Shown here piece after piece: positions 1 through 9,452 of a stretch of 64,000 nt of DNA. The stretch covers positions 28,085-92,084 of the forward strand of contig JALDYZ010000017.1 in assembly GCA_030028905.1 (NCBI GenBank). Direction: 5' to 3'. The position numbers and the translations under genes were made by a program. Each line of letters starts with the position of its first letter. Position 1 is the first letter of the stretch. The notes under the pieces are model-generated. The model was not told the DNA's origin. It ran no database searches and saw only the letters and a list, made by a program, of their open reading frames with translations. The DNA is from Ferirhizobium litorale (GTDB lineage Bacteria > Pseudomonadota > Alphaproteobacteria > Rhizobiales > Rhizobiaceae).

Positions 1-189
1 GCGCTCGGAAACGAAAAGCAACTGATCCGGCGAGGCATCGATGGCGCGGAAGGCGCGAAGGTAGTCTCCGGCAGCCTCCGGGGCGGTGGTGTCGCCGTGG
101 CCACCCAGCGCGTCCGCCGCGAACATGGCAACAATCTCGGGCAGATCAGCTTCCCTCGCCTCGCGTATCAGGATATTTGCCGGCGGCAT
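1..189 (-). CDS. GNAT family N-acetyltransferase (partial, cut by left edge)
   Basis: The N-terminal 63 residues of a protein are visible. It starts MPPANILIREAREADLPEIV, the usual beta1-alpha1 opening of the GNAT (acetyl-CoA dependent N-acetyltransferase) fold. The acetyl-CoA binding loop lies beyond the window edge, so substrate and full length are unknown. The start ATG (187-189) lies about 120 bp from the end of the next GNAT gene, also on the minus strand. The reading frame is open to the edge and is too short to have been picked out by length alone. The family call rests on the N-terminal pattern only. Confidence 0.6.
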   Translation of the reverse strand, partial: MPPANILIREAREADLPEIVAMFAADALGGHGDTTAPEAAGDYLRAFRAIDASPDQLLFVSER

Positions 190-308
190 CTGTTTCCCTC
201 ACATCGTTTTCAGGCACGGGCCCGACATCAACGGCGGAGGGATAGCGATGCTGTGTAAAGCTTTTTTGACAAAGCGCGCGTAGTCGCAATGCACCGGGGA
301 AGATATTT

Positions 309-809
309 TCAGCCCGCCAGTTTCTTCTCGAAAATCAACGCCGGTATGCCCGAGCGGCCTTTGCCGCAATTCTCGGTGCTGCCGACCTCGTGGAAGCCAT
401 GGGCCTTGTAGAAGGTGATGGCGTTGCCGTTTTCGGGCACGACCTCGAGCCGCATGATCTCGGCTCCGGGGAAACAGGTTTCGAGCTCCGCAAAGATGTC
501 GCGACCAATGCCCTGCCGGTGAAGGGAAGGACGAACATAGAGCATGTGAAGATTGACCGTCTTGGCCATCTGCCTCGACAGGGCCGCGAACCCCATGCCG
601 CCGATGTTCCTGCCGTCGTCAGCCACCAGGAACTCGGCGTCCTTCCTGGCCAGGCGCTCCTTCAGGGCCGCCGGCGAATACCAGGCCTCCAGGAGCGCGT
701 TCACCTTCTCGGCCCCGAAGATCGGGTCATAGGTCGAATGCCACGTCTCGTCCAGCATGGCGCGGACCTGTGGCAGGTCGCGCTCGCTGGCGGTGCGGAC
801 GAAATACAC
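309..809 (-). CDS. GNAT family N-acetyltransferase
   Basis: The 166-residue protein is a single GNAT domain. It opens MYFVRTASERDLPQVRAML, and motif A with the acetyl-CoA pyrophosphate loop (VRPSLHRQGIGRDIF) lies around residues 92-106. The pattern ENGNAITFYKAHGFHEVG near residues 125-142 is the usual motif B ending. The start is a GTG four bases after the gatB stop. A GAGGAA Shine-Dalgarno sequence lies in the last gatB codons, so translation is probably coupled to gatB. The acceptor substrate cannot be read from the sequence; small molecules, peptides and ribosomal proteins are all possible in this family. Confidence 0.85.
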   Translation of the reverse strand: MYFVRTASERDLPQVRAMLDETWHSTYDPIFGAEKVNALLEAWYSPAALKERLARKDAEFLVADDGRNIGGMGFAALSRQMAKTVNLHMLYVRPSLHRQGIGRDIFAELETCFPGAEIMRLEVVPENGNAITFYKAHGFHEVGSTENCGKGRSGIPALIFEKKLAG

Positions 810-813
810 CCGC

Positions 814-2316
814 TTATTCCTCGATGCCGAGCTTGGCCTTGACCAGCGCCTGCACCGCTTGCGGGTTTGCCTTGCCGCCGGTTGCCTTCATCACCTGGCC
901 GACGAACCAGCCGGCGAGCGTCGGTTTGGCCTTGACCTTCTCGACCTGATCCGGGTTGGCGGCGATGATCTCGTCGACAGCCTTCTCGATCGCGCCGGTA
1001 TCTGTCACCTGCTTCATGCCGCGGCTTTCGACGACCTCGGCCGGATCGCCGCCCTCATTCCAGACGATCTCGAACAGGTCCTTGGCGATCTTGCCGGAGA
1101 TCGTGCCATCCTTGATGAGGTCGATGATTCCGCCAAGCTGGGCGGGCGAAACCGGTGTTTCTTCAATATCCTTGCCGGCCTTGTTCAGGGCGCCGAGAAG
1201 GTCGTTGATGACCCAGTTTGCGGCAATCTTGCCGTCACGGCCGGCAGCCACCGCCTCGTAATAGTCGGCAATCGCCTTTTCCGAGACAAGCACCGAGGCG
1301 TCGTAGACCGACAGTCCCAGATCCTTGACGAAACGGACCTTCTTGTCGTCCGGCAATTCCGGCAGATCGGCCAACAGCTTGCCCACGAATTCGTTGTCGA
1401 ATTCCAGCGGCAGCAGATCCGGATCGGGGAAGTAGCGGTAGTCGTGCGCGTCTTCCTTCGAACGCATGGAGCGCGTCTCGCCCTTGCCCGGGTCGAACAG
1501 ACGGGTTTCCTGATCGATCACGCCGCCATCCTCGAGGATGCCGATCTGACGGCGCGCCTCGTATTCGATCGCCTGCCCGATGAAACGGATGGAGTTGACG
1601 TTCTTGATCTCGCAGCGGGTCCCGAAGGCTTCGCCCGGACGGCGAACGGATACGTTGACGTCGGCACGCATGGAGCCTTCGTCCATATTGCCGTCGCAGG
1701 TGCCGAGATAGCGCACGATCGAGCGCAGCTTGGTCATGTAGGCCTTGGCTTCATCGGACGAGCGCATGTCGGGCTTGGAGACGATTTCCATCAGTGCGAC
1801 GCCCGACCGGTTGAGGTCAACGAAGGACATGGTGGCATGCTGGTCGTGCATCGACTTGCCGGCATCCTGTTCGAGATGCAGGCGCTCGATGCCGATCTCG
1901 ATATCTTCGAAATTGCCCTGCCGGTCGGGGCCGAGCGAGATAATCATCTTGCCCTCGCCGACAATCGGATCCTTGTACTGCGAAATCTGGTAGCCCTGCG
2001 GCAGATCCGGATAGAAGTAGTTCTTGCGGTCGAAGACCGAGCGGTGGTTGATCTGTGCCTTCAATCCGAGACCGGTGCGCACCGCCTGCCTGACGCACTC
2101 CTCGTTGATGACCGGCAGCATTCCGGGCATCGCGGCATCGACCAGCGACACGTTCGAATTCTGCGGCTTGCCGAACTCCGTCGACGCTCCGGAAAAGAGC
2201 TTCGAATTGCTTTTCACCTGGGCATGGACTTCCATGCCGATGATGACCTCCCAGTCGCCGGTGGCGCCGGGAATGAAGCGTTTCGGATCGGGCGTGCGTA
2301 CGTCGACAATGGTCAT
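814..2316 (-). CDS. gatB: Asp-tRNA(Asn)/Glu-tRNA(Gln) amidotransferase subunit B
   Basis: GatB (500 aa, normal length) is the tRNA-binding and kinase-like subunit of the GatCAB complex. The complex converts Glu-tRNA(Gln) to Gln-tRNA(Gln), and Asp-tRNA(Asn) to Asn-tRNA(Asn), in the cytoplasm. Recognisable parts are the signature [20 protein letters not shown] near residues 22-41, [20 protein letters not shown] near 94-113, and the C-terminal YqeY-like tail ending in [16 protein letters not shown]. gatA and gatC lie 3-5 kb upstream on the same strand, separated from gatB by a protease, a GNAT and an ELM1-family gene. The start ATG is followed by the family-typical short N-terminus before the catalytic core. 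Confidence 0.97.
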   Translation of the reverse strand: MTIVDVRTPDPKRFIPGATGDWEVIIGMEVHAQVKSNSKLFSGASTEFGKPQNSNVSLVDAAMPGMLPVINEECVRQAVRTGLGLKAQINHRSVFDRKNYFYPDLPQGYQISQYKDPIVGEGKMIISLGPDRQGNFEDIEIGIERLHLEQDAGKSMHDQHATMSFVDLNRSGVALMEIVSKPDMRSSDEAKAYMTKLRSIVRYLGTCDGNMDEGSMRADVNVSVRRPGEAFGTRCEIKNVNSIRFIGQAIEYEARRQIGILEDGGVIDQETRLFDPGKGETRSMRSKEDAHDYRYFPDPDLLPLEFDNEFVGKLLADLPELPDDKKVRFVKDLGLSVYDASVLVSEKAIADYYEAVAAGRDGKIAANWVINDLLGALNKAGKDIEETPVSPAQLGGIIDLIKDGTISGKIAKDLFEIVWNEGGDPAEVVESRGMKQVTDTGAIEKAVDEIIAANPDQVEKVKAKPTLAGWFVGQVMKATGGKANPQAVQALVKAKLGIEE

Positions 2317-2479
2317 GGGATGCTCGTTTCAGACTATGTTTCAGCCACCGTGAGGTAGAGGAAATGGCGCGACGGCGCAAGGCTTGTCGGCAAAGACAGA
2401 CAAACCCTGCTGCGATTGAATCGCAGCTGCCGCGACTTCGCTGCCAATGGCTGTTGCGCCATGGGCAATTGCAAGCGGA

Positions 2480-3772
2480 TCACAAGATGAAATCGGACGC
2501 AGTGAGTTGAGACGCGTTGATGCCATCGAGAACGATCTTGATGTTGTCGAACGCGACGATCGCCGACCCCCCGGAATCGCTGATGTCGATATCGGAATAT
2601 TCAATCGACGGGCTCTTGATCTGGATGCGGTCAGTGCCATCCTGGAAATCGGTGACCGTATCGCGGCCACCGCCATGCGCAAACACGAACACATCGCTGC
2701 CTGCACCGCCGGTCAGCCGGTCGGTTCCGCCGTTTCCGGCCAGACGGTCATTGCCCCCACCGCCGGAGAGCGTGTCCTTGCCGTAGCCGCCAACCAGGAC
2801 ATCGTGTCCATATTGTCCGAGGAGCCGGTCAGCACCTCCGCTTCCAGTGAGTTTGTCGCTATTGCCACCGCCATACAGGGTATTGCCCGCGCCGTTTCCC
2901 ACAATCGTATCGCGATAGGCTGAACCGCAGGCGATTTCGATCACCGTGCCTTGCGCAATGGTGACGTTGCCCTTGTTGCCGTTGACGTCCGAGAACGATC
3001 CCGGCCGGAGATCGACGACGCAGCGGGCCATGGCATTGCTGAAGTCCAGGGTATCCAAACCGCCTGTGTCCATGATCGTGTAGGCGGAATCGGACAACTG
3101 GCCGAGATCGGTATGGCGCAGCGCCGCGGCCGCCCCCTTGCCGTAGACCGTATTGCCGGCATTGACGGAGAGGTTGCCGTAAAGTTCCTGGATCGCCATG
3201 ACGTCGGCGATCATCGGGCTCGACAGGTTGATGTCCGAGGCGCCGCTTGCCCGGTACTCGCTCTGGGAGAAATAGGACATGACCGAATACTGATGGGTGT
3301 CGATGTCGAAGATCGCGTTCTTGGAATAGGTGCCACTGCCATCATATGGCCCTCCGTGGTTGAGGCCGAGGGCATGACCGATCTCATGTATGAACGTCTG
3401 CTGCCCATAGGAGCCGTCGCCCCATCGCTCGGATGCGGGAAATCCGTTCATCCAGTCCTTGCTGACATTGACCTCGGCGGAGGTCGTGTATCCGGAGCCG
3501 TTGTAGGAGGTGCTGGCGTAAGCCGATCCCTGCCCGTCATTGTTGAAGACGATGTCGGCGCCAGCATTCGTGACGACATTGAACCGCAATCCGGTCGTGA
3601 CCTCCCAGGCATTCAAAGCCGCTAATGCCGAATCGTACATCTGGGGGCTATCCTTCAGCCCTTCCAGATTGACGGTGATCGTCGTGTGATCGAACCGGTG
3701 CGCCTTGCCATCCTCCCCTTTGACCAGGTAGTCGACGTAGTTGTTCAATTGTCCTGAAACGGCCGAAACCAT
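2480..3772 (-). CDS. Serralysin-type M10 metalloprotease with RTX repeats
   Basis: This is a secreted zinc metalloprotease of the serralysin (M10B) group. The zinc motif HEIGHALGLNH (residues 129-139 from the chosen start) is followed by the Met-turn SVMSYFSQ. The C-terminal half holds about eight glycine-rich nonapeptides (for example GGYGKDTLS, GGGGNDRLA, GGAGSDVFV), which form a calcium-binding beta-roll. There is no N-terminal signal peptide; an uncleaved C-terminal signal for type I secretion is expected and the protein ends TASDFIL. The frame is open up to 3853, but I chose the ATG at 3772 because a GAGGGA ribosome site sits just upstream and homologues begin near this point. No ABC exporter, membrane-fusion protein or inhibitor gene is adjacent, so secretion must depend on a distant transporter. 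Confidence 0.88.
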   Translation of the reverse strand: MVSAVSGQLNNYVDYLVKGEDGKAHRFDHTTITVNLEGLKDSPQMYDSALAALNAWEVTTGLRFNVVTNAGADIVFNNDGQGSAYASTSYNGSGYTTSAEVNVSKDWMNGFPASERWGDGSYGQQTFIHEIGHALGLNHGGPYDGSGTYSKNAIFDIDTHQYSVMSYFSQSEYRASGASDINLSSPMIADVMAIQELYGNLSVNAGNTVYGKGAAAALRHTDLGQLSDSAYTIMDTGGLDTLDFSNAMARCVVDLRPGSFSDVNGNKGNVTIAQGTVIEIACGSAYRDTIVGNGAGNTLYGGGNSDKLTGSGGADRLLGQYGHDVLVGGYGKDTLSGGGGNDRLAGNGGTDRLTGGAGSDVFVFAHGGGRDTVTDFQDGTDRIQIKSPSIEYSDIDISDSGGSAIVAFDNIKIVLDGINASQLTASDFIL

Positions 3773-3939
3773 CATTCCCTCGCAACAAGATGGGGCACGA
3801 CAAGCGTGCCCGAGATGAATCGCCCCAAGCGCCGATGCGCCATGTCGGCCCATTCCGTTTTCTGGATTGCGGCCGATCCCTTGCCTGACCTTTTACGGCG
3901 TTGTGCGGCAAAATTGCGATATCCGGGCAAAGAGGCGCG

Positions 3940-4455
3940 CTAAGGTCCGATGAAGCTGGAATAGTCTTCGGACGGCTTCTCGACCAATTGCTTGGCCATC
4001 CCGATCGCCTCGACGTCACGGTCGAGAATCGGTGCATAGCTCACCGTCAGCCAGCGAACGGAGTATCCTTGGGCCCGGAAGAAGGCGGTCGCAGGGGCAT
4101 TTCGGGCATGGGTTTTCAGGCGCAGCTCATCGAACCCCTGGGCGGCAACGCTGCGTTCGACCTCGGCGAGAAGCGCAGCCCCCGCCCCGCGGCGCTGGCA
4201 AGCCGGATCGATCCAGAAATCGGTGAGTTCCTCGTCCAGCGCCTCACGCGCCGCCCATCCGGCGATCGCGCCGTTCCATTCGACGAGCGTTATTGAAACC
4301 CATGACGATGCAGTGAAATTGCCGAATGCTGACCGCGCGGAATCGAGCAGCACGTCCGTCCGGGCAATCGGAGCCAGGGCGACTTTCCACGCGCGCAGGC
4401 CAATCTCCGTCAGCGCTTCCGCGTCGTCTCGCCGTGCACCGCGAATGTGGATCAT
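3940..4455 (-). CDS. GNAT family N-acetyltransferase
   Basis: The protein is 171 residues and is the third GNAT protein in the first 4.5 kb. It starts MIHIRGARRDDAEALTEIGL. The acetyl-CoA loop FWIDPACQRRGAGAALLAEV lies near residues 101-120, and NAPATAFFRAQGYSVRWL is motif B. I chose the ATG at 4455 because a GGGGCG ribosome site precedes it and the domain begins immediately; the frame is open about 200 bases further upstream, but that part has no similarity to the family. The substrate is unknown. The gene lies in the same direction as the ELM1-family gene, 148 bp downstream of it. Confidence 0.85.
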   Translation of the reverse strand: MIHIRGARRDDAEALTEIGLRAWKVALAPIARTDVLLDSARSAFGNFTASSWVSITLVEWNGAIAGWAAREALDEELTDFWIDPACQRRGAGAALLAEVERSVAAQGFDELRLKTHARNAPATAFFRAQGYSVRWLTVSYAPILDRDVEAIGMAKQLVEKPSEDYSSFIGP

Positions 4456-4603
4456 GCGCGCCCCATGAAACTGCAACGCCCTTGCCCGCACCCTGCGGGA
4501 AAGCGGGAGCCCGTTTGCCTTCGAACCGTCATACGCGATTCTCATGGGAGCTTCACGCCGTCCGTTTCCGCGAACGGAACAGCCCATAAAGCGTTCGCCA
4601 CAC

Positions 4604-5542
4604 TCAGTCGCGTTCGGCGACCGCCGCGGCAACGATCCCGGCAATGCGACGCGTTTCATTCAAAGGGGTGTAGCTGTAGGCCGCAAGCTGTCCTTCGAAC
4701 GGACGGGTCAGTTTCAGCACTTGTTGAAGATCGCGATGGAACCACTCGAACTTCTCCAGGCGCTCGCCCGGAATTGGCGTGAGATCGAGCGCATAGACCG
4801 GCTTGCCGGTCGTCAGGGCTTCGCAGGGCATGGTGATCGAATCCTTGGCGATAAGAAACGCATCCGCCGCCGCCAGATAGTCGAGATAGGGGTTTTCTCC
4901 CTCGCGATCCCATACCTCTATCGCCGGTCCTCGCAATGCCAGAAGCGTCTCCAGGGTTCTTTGGCTTGATCGCCGCGAGATGGAGAGCACCACTCGCCAC
5001 CCCTCTTCGGCGAGGGTCCGCACGGTCGCCGTTATCCGCCGAAGAGCGGCATCGTCGTAGGCATAGGCGCCGTTGTCTCCTCCGACGAAGATCGCCGCGA
5101 CCTGCTCGCCGTTCGGCGCGTAACGTCTGCGGGCGGCTTCACGCAATGGCGCTAGCCGATCCATCGTCACCCGGTGCGGCACGCCGACCATGGAATGATA
5201 GTTCGCCCGTCGATCGAGTTCCGGCTCCCAATCGTGGCGAGACACGAAAACCAGGTCAAAACCGTTCAGCTTCGGCCGCTGGAGGTGCACTGTGAACGGA
5301 TGGCCGCCATACGCCTTCTTCATGCGCATCACCGGCTCTTCCGATCTGAAGCCGCAGGAGACGATGATATCCGGTCGCTTCTCGTCCGGCCGGAACAAGG
5401 GCGGGGTAAAGATGCGCTTTAGCGGCGGAACGCGCCTTGCGATCTTCTGCTGCGGTTCCGGATCGAAATACTGGCCGACCCCCAGACACTGGGTCAGTGT
5501 GCCGGCCTTTTGCTCGCTGACAACCCAAACCCGCCGTTTCAT
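4604..5542 (-). CDS. Mitochondrial fission ELM1-family protein (glycosyltransferase-like fold)
   Basis: The 312-residue protein belongs to the ELM1 family (plant mitochondrial fission protein ELM1 and bacterial homologues). It starts MKRRVWVVSEQKAGTLTQCL and contains the family pieces LQRPKLNGFDLVFVSRHDWEPE, FVGGDNGAYAYDDAAL and YLDYLAAADAFLIAKDSITMPCEAL. The last piece resembles the nucleotide-sugar binding site of GT-B glycosyltransferases, which suggests a role in envelope polysaccharide; this is inference from fold. The ATG at 5542 was chosen because the conserved region begins there. It lies 16 bp after the gatA stop, so the gene is probably in one transcript with gatC-gatA. Confidence 0.8.
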   Translation of the reverse strand: MKRRVWVVSEQKAGTLTQCLGVGQYFDPEPQQKIARRVPPLKRIFTPPLFRPDEKRPDIIVSCGFRSEEPVMRMKKAYGGHPFTVHLQRPKLNGFDLVFVSRHDWEPELDRRANYHSMVGVPHRVTMDRLAPLREAARRRYAPNGEQVAAIFVGGDNGAYAYDDAALRRITATVRTLAEEGWRVVLSISRRSSQRTLETLLALRGPAIEVWDREGENPYLDYLAAADAFLIAKDSITMPCEALTTGKPVYALDLTPIPGERLEKFEWFHRDLQQVLKLTRPFEGQLAAYSYTPLNETRRIAGIVAAAVAERD

Positions 5543-5558
5543 CTCAGCGACAGGAACC

Positions 5559-7040
5559 CTACCACCACTTGGCGGGGGTGAACCGCCCGGCAGCCTGTTC
5601 AATGACATGGGCCGTCCTGAAAAGCGTTTCCTCGTCGAACGGACGGCCGATCAGTTGCAGACCGAGAGGCAGGCCCTTGTGGTCAAGGCCGGCGGGAACG
5701 GCAATGCCCGGAAGACCTGCCATGTTGACGGTGACAGTGAAGATGTCGTTCAGGTACATCTTCACCGGATCGGCCGCGAGTTCCTGATCGGCGACGCCAA
5801 ACGCCGAAGACGGCGTGGCGGGTGTCAGGATGGCATCGACACCGGCAGCGAAGGACAGCTCGAAATCGCGCTTGATCAGCGTGCGAACCTTCTGTGCCTG
5901 CAAGTAGTAGGCGTCGTAGTAGCCGGCCGAGAGCACGTAGGTGCCGATCATGATGCGGCGCTTGACTTCCTGGCCGAAGCCGGCGGCACGCGTCTTCTCA
6001 TACATGTCGGCGATGTCCTTGCCGTCGACGCGAAGACCGTAGCGCACACCGTCGTAGCGGGCGAGGTTCGAGGAAGCCTCGGCCGGAGCGACGATGTAGT
6101 AGGCGGGAAGCGCGTACTTTGTATGCGGCAGCGAGATGTTGACGATATCGGCGCCGGCGTCCTTGAGCCAGGCGATGCCCTGCTGCCAGAGCGCTTCGAT
6201 TTCCTCGGGCATGCCGTCGACGCGGTACTCCTTCGGAATGCCGATCTTCATGCCCTTCAGCGACTGGCCGAGCGCGGCTTCGTAATCCGGAACGGGCAGG
6301 TCGACCGAGGTTGTGTCCTTGGCATCGACGCTGGCCATCGACTTCAGGAGGATGGCGGCATCGCGTACGTCGCGAGCAAGCGGGCCGGCCTGGTCGAGCG
6401 ACGAGGCGAAGGCGACCGTGCCCCAGCGCGAGCAGCGGCCATAGGTCGGCTTGATGCCGACGGTGCCGGTGAAGGCGGCCGGCTGGCGGATCGAGCCACC
6501 GGTATCGGTCGCGGTCGCGCCGGCGCACAGATGCGCGGCAACGGCTGCCGCCGAGCCACCCGAGGACCCGCCCGGCACCAGTTGCTGGTTGGAGCCCTCA
6601 GCGCGCCACGGGTTGATCACCGGACCATAGTAAGAGGTCTCGTTGGACGAGCCCATGGCGAACTCGTCCATGTTGAGCTTACCGAGCATGACGGCGCCGT
6701 CGTCCCAGAGGTTCTGGGTGACGGTCGATTCGTAGCGGGGCTCGAAGCGGTCGAGGATATGGCTGCAGGCCTGTGTGTGGACGCCTTGGGTGGCGAAGAG
6801 GTCCTTGATGCCGAGCGGAATGCCTTCGAGGGCACCGGCCTTGCCGGCCGCGATCCGCGCGTCGGAGGCTTTCGCCATCTCGCGAGCCTTCTCGTGCGTC
6901 ACCTTGATGTAGGCGTTGAGCTCGCCATTGGCCGCATCGATGGCCGTAAGGTAGGCGTCGGTCAGCTCGACGGCTGTGAACTGCTTGGCGAGCAGTTTTT
7001 CGCGGGCTTCGGCAATGGTCAGGCTAATGAGGTCGCTCAT
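5559..7040 (-). CDS. gatA: Asp-tRNA(Asn)/Glu-tRNA(Gln) amidotransferase subunit A
   Basis: GatA (493 aa) is the glutaminase subunit of GatCAB. It hydrolyses glutamine and channels ammonia to the activated tRNA-bound Glu or Asp. The amidase-signature region is visible: the catalytic lysine in [15 protein letters not shown] (near residue 80), the glycine/serine-rich loop [18 protein letters not shown] and the nucleophile-containing [17 protein letters not shown]. The ATG at 7040 gives the N-terminus [16 protein letters not shown] expected for rhizobial GatA; a methionine four codons upstream is possible. gatC lies 128 bp upstream on the same strand, and the ELM1-family gene follows 16 bp downstream. 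Confidence 0.97.
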   Translation of the reverse strand: MSDLISLTIAEAREKLLAKQFTAVELTDAYLTAIDAANGELNAYIKVTHEKAREMAKASDARIAAGKAGALEGIPLGIKDLFATQGVHTQACSHILDRFEPRYESTVTQNLWDDGAVMLGKLNMDEFAMGSSNETSYYGPVINPWRAEGSNQQLVPGGSSGGSAAAVAAHLCAGATATDTGGSIRQPAAFTGTVGIKPTYGRCSRWGTVAFASSLDQAGPLARDVRDAAILLKSMASVDAKDTTSVDLPVPDYEAALGQSLKGMKIGIPKEYRVDGMPEEIEALWQQGIAWLKDAGADIVNISLPHTKYALPAYYIVAPAEASSNLARYDGVRYGLRVDGKDIADMYEKTRAAGFGQEVKRRIMIGTYVLSAGYYDAYYLQAQKVRTLIKRDFELSFAAGVDAILTPATPSSAFGVADQELAADPVKMYLNDIFTVTVNMAGLPGIAVPAGLDHKGLPLGLQLIGRPFDEETLFRTAHVIEQAAGRFTPAKWW

Positions 7041-7168
7041 ATGTCGGTTCACTTCGTAACAGGCAGGAAACTGCCATTTGGAAACTGGCTCTGTGGCGGA
7101 GACTCCGCTGGGGTGTCGCCCGTCCGGCTCTTGCCCTCGATCTCGAGGAGCGGACCGTCAAGGAGCGG

Positions 7169-7456
7169 CTATTCGACCACCTTGGGGACGAGGAAGAAAT
7201 CCCGTTCGGTTATGGGAGCATTCGCCACGATGTCGGCTGCCTTGTCGCCGTCAGTGACGACATCGGCGCGCTTCTTCATCGTCATCGGGGTCACCGAGGT
7301 CATCGGCTCGACGCCCGTGACGTCGACTTCGGAAAGCTGCTCGACGAAACCGAGAATGCCGTTCAATTCGCCCATCATGCGCTGGGCTTCTTCTTCGGTG
7401 ACGGCGATACGGGCAAGGTGCGCGACACGCTTCACGGTGGCAAGGTCTACGGACAT
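7169..7456 (-). CDS. gatC: Asp-tRNA(Asn)/Glu-tRNA(Gln) amidotransferase subunit C
   Basis: GatC (95 aa) is the small belt-like subunit that wraps GatA and GatB and stabilises the amidotransferase. It starts [17 protein letters not shown], and the conserved [17 protein letters not shown] and [10 protein letters not shown] segments follow. The C-terminus [14 protein letters not shown] matches the usual end. The frame is open 66 bases further upstream, but the conserved protein begins at the ATG at 7456. It is the first gene of a gatC-gatA-ELM1 set on the minus strand. Confidence 0.95.
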   Translation of the reverse strand: MSVDLATVKRVAHLARIAVTEEEAQRMMGELNGILGFVEQLSEVDVTGVEPMTSVTPMTMKKRADVVTDGDKAADIVANAPITERDFFLVPKVVE

Positions 7457-7576
7457 CTGTATTCTCCGGTCACTATTCCACCCCGCTATAATCGCAGCGC
7501 CCCGCCCGCGCAACCGGGGCATTCGCCTCGGCTGCGCATAATTCCCATACTCGGATCGTATTTGGGGGGCGAGGCT

Positions 7577-8281
7577 CTAGACAGACAGGCTGCCGCCGAC
7601 CTCGGGAGCCTCGACGCGGGTCTTGGTGCCTTCCATTCCGGCCACGAACTTTTCCGGCGTCTGGTCGATGATCGGGAAACTGCCATAGTGGCAGGGAATG
7701 GCGGTCTTGAAGTTGAAGTAGCGCTGGCAGGCGAGCGCCGCCACCGCGCCGCCCATGGTGAAGCGGTCGCCGATCGGCACGATGCCGATATCGGGCTGGT
7801 GCAACTCGTTGATCAAGGCCATGTCGGAGAAAATGTCGGTATCGCCCATGTGGAACACGGTCGGCTCGTCATCGAAGTGCAGCATGAGGCCGTTGGCGCT
7901 TCCAAGCGAATGAGAGACGCCGTCCTCGGTCACCTGGGCGGAGGAGTGCAGTGCGTTGGTGAAGGTCACCGAGAAGCCGTCGAAGCCCACGGTGCCGCCG
8001 GTATTGCCCATGTCAAGCTTGGACACGCCCTTGGCGCCCAGCCAGGAGGCAAGATCGGCATTGGCAAAGACGGTGGCGCCGGTTTCCTTCGCAAGCGCGA
8101 TCGTATCACCTACATGATCGCCATGGCCGTGGGTCAGCAAGATATGGGTGATGCCCGCCGCCGCTTCCCTGGCATCGAGCCCGCGAAACGATGGGTTACC
8201 GGTGAAAAACGGGTCGATAAGGACATTCGCCTTCGCGGTATCGATGCGGAAGGCGGAGTGCCCGAGCCACGTGATCTTCAT
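7577..8281 (-). CDS. UPF0173-type metal-dependent hydrolase (MBL fold)
   Basis: This is a 234-residue metallo-beta-lactamase-fold hydrolase of the UPF0173 group (YtkL-like). Metal ligands are in [10 protein letters not shown] (near residues 50-59), in MGDTDIFSD (near 144-152) and in the late [10 protein letters not shown]. The N-terminus [11 protein letters not shown] is diagnostic of the family. The physiological substrate is unknown. The gene is divergent from ruvX; the 119 bp between them should hold both promoters. Confidence 0.9.
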   Translation of the reverse strand: MKITWLGHSAFRIDTAKANVLIDPFFTGNPSFRGLDAREAAAGITHILLTHGHGDHVGDTIALAKETGATVFANADLASWLGAKGVSKLDMGNTGGTVGFDGFSVTFTNALHSSAQVTEDGVSHSLGSANGLMLHFDDEPTVFHMGDTDIFSDMALINELHQPDIGIVPIGDRFTMGGAVAALACQRYFNFKTAIPCHYGSFPIIDQTPEKFVAGMEGTKTRVEAPEVGGSLSV

Positions 8282-8400
8282 GGAAATGCTCCTTGGTGCT
8301 TGCAGTGCAAATGCATTCTGGTGTTAGGAACTAAACTAGTCTGTATCGCCGGATTGGAAAGCGGCGCCAGCAACAATAACTCGTGAAGGTTCATGTCCTG

Positions 8401-8895
8401 ATGACGGTGCTTACGATTGAAGAACTCGCCGCAACGCTGCCGCCTGGACAGGCCATCGCCGGGCTCGACCTCGGGACGAAGACGATCGGGCTCGCCATGT
8501 CGGACCTTGGCCGTCGATTCGCAAGCCCCCGCCCCGTCATCAATCGGGTGAAGTTCACCAAGGACGCGGAAATCCTGCTCGCCTTCGCCGAAAAGGAGAA
8601 GGTCGCGGCCTTCGTCATCGGCCTGCCGATCAATATGGACGGATCTTCGGGCCCGCGCGTTCAGGCAACCCGGGCCTTCGTGCGCAGCATGTCGGAGAAG
8701 ACAAGCCTGCCCTTCGTCTACTGGGACGAGCGGCTGTCGACGGTGGCAGCCGAGCGGGCGCTGCTCGAAATGGACGTGTCACGGAAGAAGCGTGCCGGGC
8801 GAATCGACTCCGCCGCGGCCAGTTTCATTCTTCAGGGGGCCCTGGACAGGCTGTCCTCGCTCGAAAGCGACTTGCGCTCCGACGATACGCCCTGA
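8401..8895 (+). CDS. ruvX: Putative Holliday-junction resolvase RuvX (YqgF), rRNA-processing nuclease
   Basis: This is an RNase H-like nuclease of the YqgF/RuvX family (164 aa). Members act in 16S/23S rRNA maturation and are proposed to resolve Holliday junctions. Visible signatures are the first strand [17 protein letters not shown] with the catalytic aspartate, the [16 protein letters not shown] loop, and [15 protein letters not shown] with the second acidic site. [16 protein letters not shown] completes the active site. The ATG at 8401 gives the family N-terminus [11 protein letters not shown]; an in-frame GTG at 8383 is less likely. The 3' end overlaps the convergent DUF6105 gene by 64 bp. 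Confidence 0.93.
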   Translation: MTVLTIEELAATLPPGQAIAGLDLGTKTIGLAMSDLGRRFASPRPVINRVKFTKDAEILLAFAEKEKVAAFVIGLPINMDGSSGPRVQATRAFVRSMSEKTSLPFVYWDERLSTVAAERALLEMDVSRKKRAGRIDSAAASFILQGALDRLSSLESDLRSDDTP

Positions 8896-9164
8896 CGCCG
8901 CTTCCACCATGCGATGATGCGGGCGCGCCGACGAAAGGCGATGATCGCATAGAGGACGATGCTGTCGACGATGATCGCCTTCAGAACGAGCGGCGGAATG
9001 GTTTCGGGTGGTATTCCAAGGACGTTGCCATAGACTTGGAAGACCAGGTCATGCGCCTGCCGTGTCAGCATGAAGATGCCGAAGCTCATGTCGTAGTAGG
9101 AAAGCCCGTACCAGCTTCCAAGCAGCAGGATGGGACCGCCCCAGAATACGAGGAACCATTTCAT
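8832..9164 (-). CDS. DUF6105 family membrane protein
   Basis: The 110-residue protein matches the rhizobial DUF6105 family as I recall it, with the N-terminus [19 protein letters not shown]. Two hydrophobic segments are visible, at about residues 4-20 and 56-76, followed by a basic stretch ([15 protein letters not shown]). It is therefore probably an inner-membrane protein with a charged cytoplasmic tail; its function is unknown. The start ATG overlaps the stop of the small upstream gene in an ATGA arrangement, implying translational coupling. The last 64 bp are antisense to the end of ruvX. Confidence 0.75.
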   Translation of the reverse strand: MKWFLVFWGGPILLLGSWYGLSYYDMSFGIFMLTRQAHDLVFQVYGNVLGIPPETIPPLVLKAIIVDSIVLYAIIAFRRRARIIAWWKRRQGVSSERKSLSSEDSLSRAP

Positions 9165-9319
9165 GCCGCTTCCCCCAGTTGACGGTACGGCGGCAGGGTC
9201 GCGGGAAGCAACCATTTTGCAAATGCCATGAGGCTTAGCACCAGCGCGGGCACGGCTATGTCCATCGCCAGCGCGGCAAAGAACATCATCATCATGACGA
9301 GTTGCATCGATCTTGCCAC
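9161..9319 (-). CDS. Small hydrophobic protein coupled to the DUF6105 gene
   Basis: This is a 52-codon frame from a GTG at 9319 (or 48 codons from the ATG at 9307). It has one hydrophobic helix with a methionine run (LVMMMMFFAALAMDIAVPAL) and ends RQLGEAA. Its TGA overlaps the ATG of the DUF6105 gene by four bases, the usual sign of a translated, coupled pair. A GGGG stretch six bases before the GTG could serve as ribosome site. I do not recognise the protein; it may be a partner subunit of the DUF6105 membrane protein. Confidence 0.5.
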   Translation of the reverse strand: MARSMQLVMMMMFFAALAMDIAVPALVLSLMAFAKWLLPATLPPYRQLGEAA

Positions 9320-9452
9320 GGTCTTCCCCGCTGCCCTTCCATCGAAATCATTTTCGAGAATTACAGTGGCGGGTTAACCATCAGCGCGCAACGTAAACCA
9401 TTTGTTAAGGTTAACGCGGAACGGCCGGCCTGTGGATCGGTGGTCGAAAACG

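Noticed and set aside
757..2358. A 533-codon frame opposite gatB.
   Set aside because: Antisense shadow of gatB; its low-complexity Arg/Val/Asp-rich translation is typical of such shadows.
5292..7541. A 749-codon plus-strand frame covering gatA and gatC.
   Set aside because: It is antisense to three clear genes and has no recognisable protein motif.
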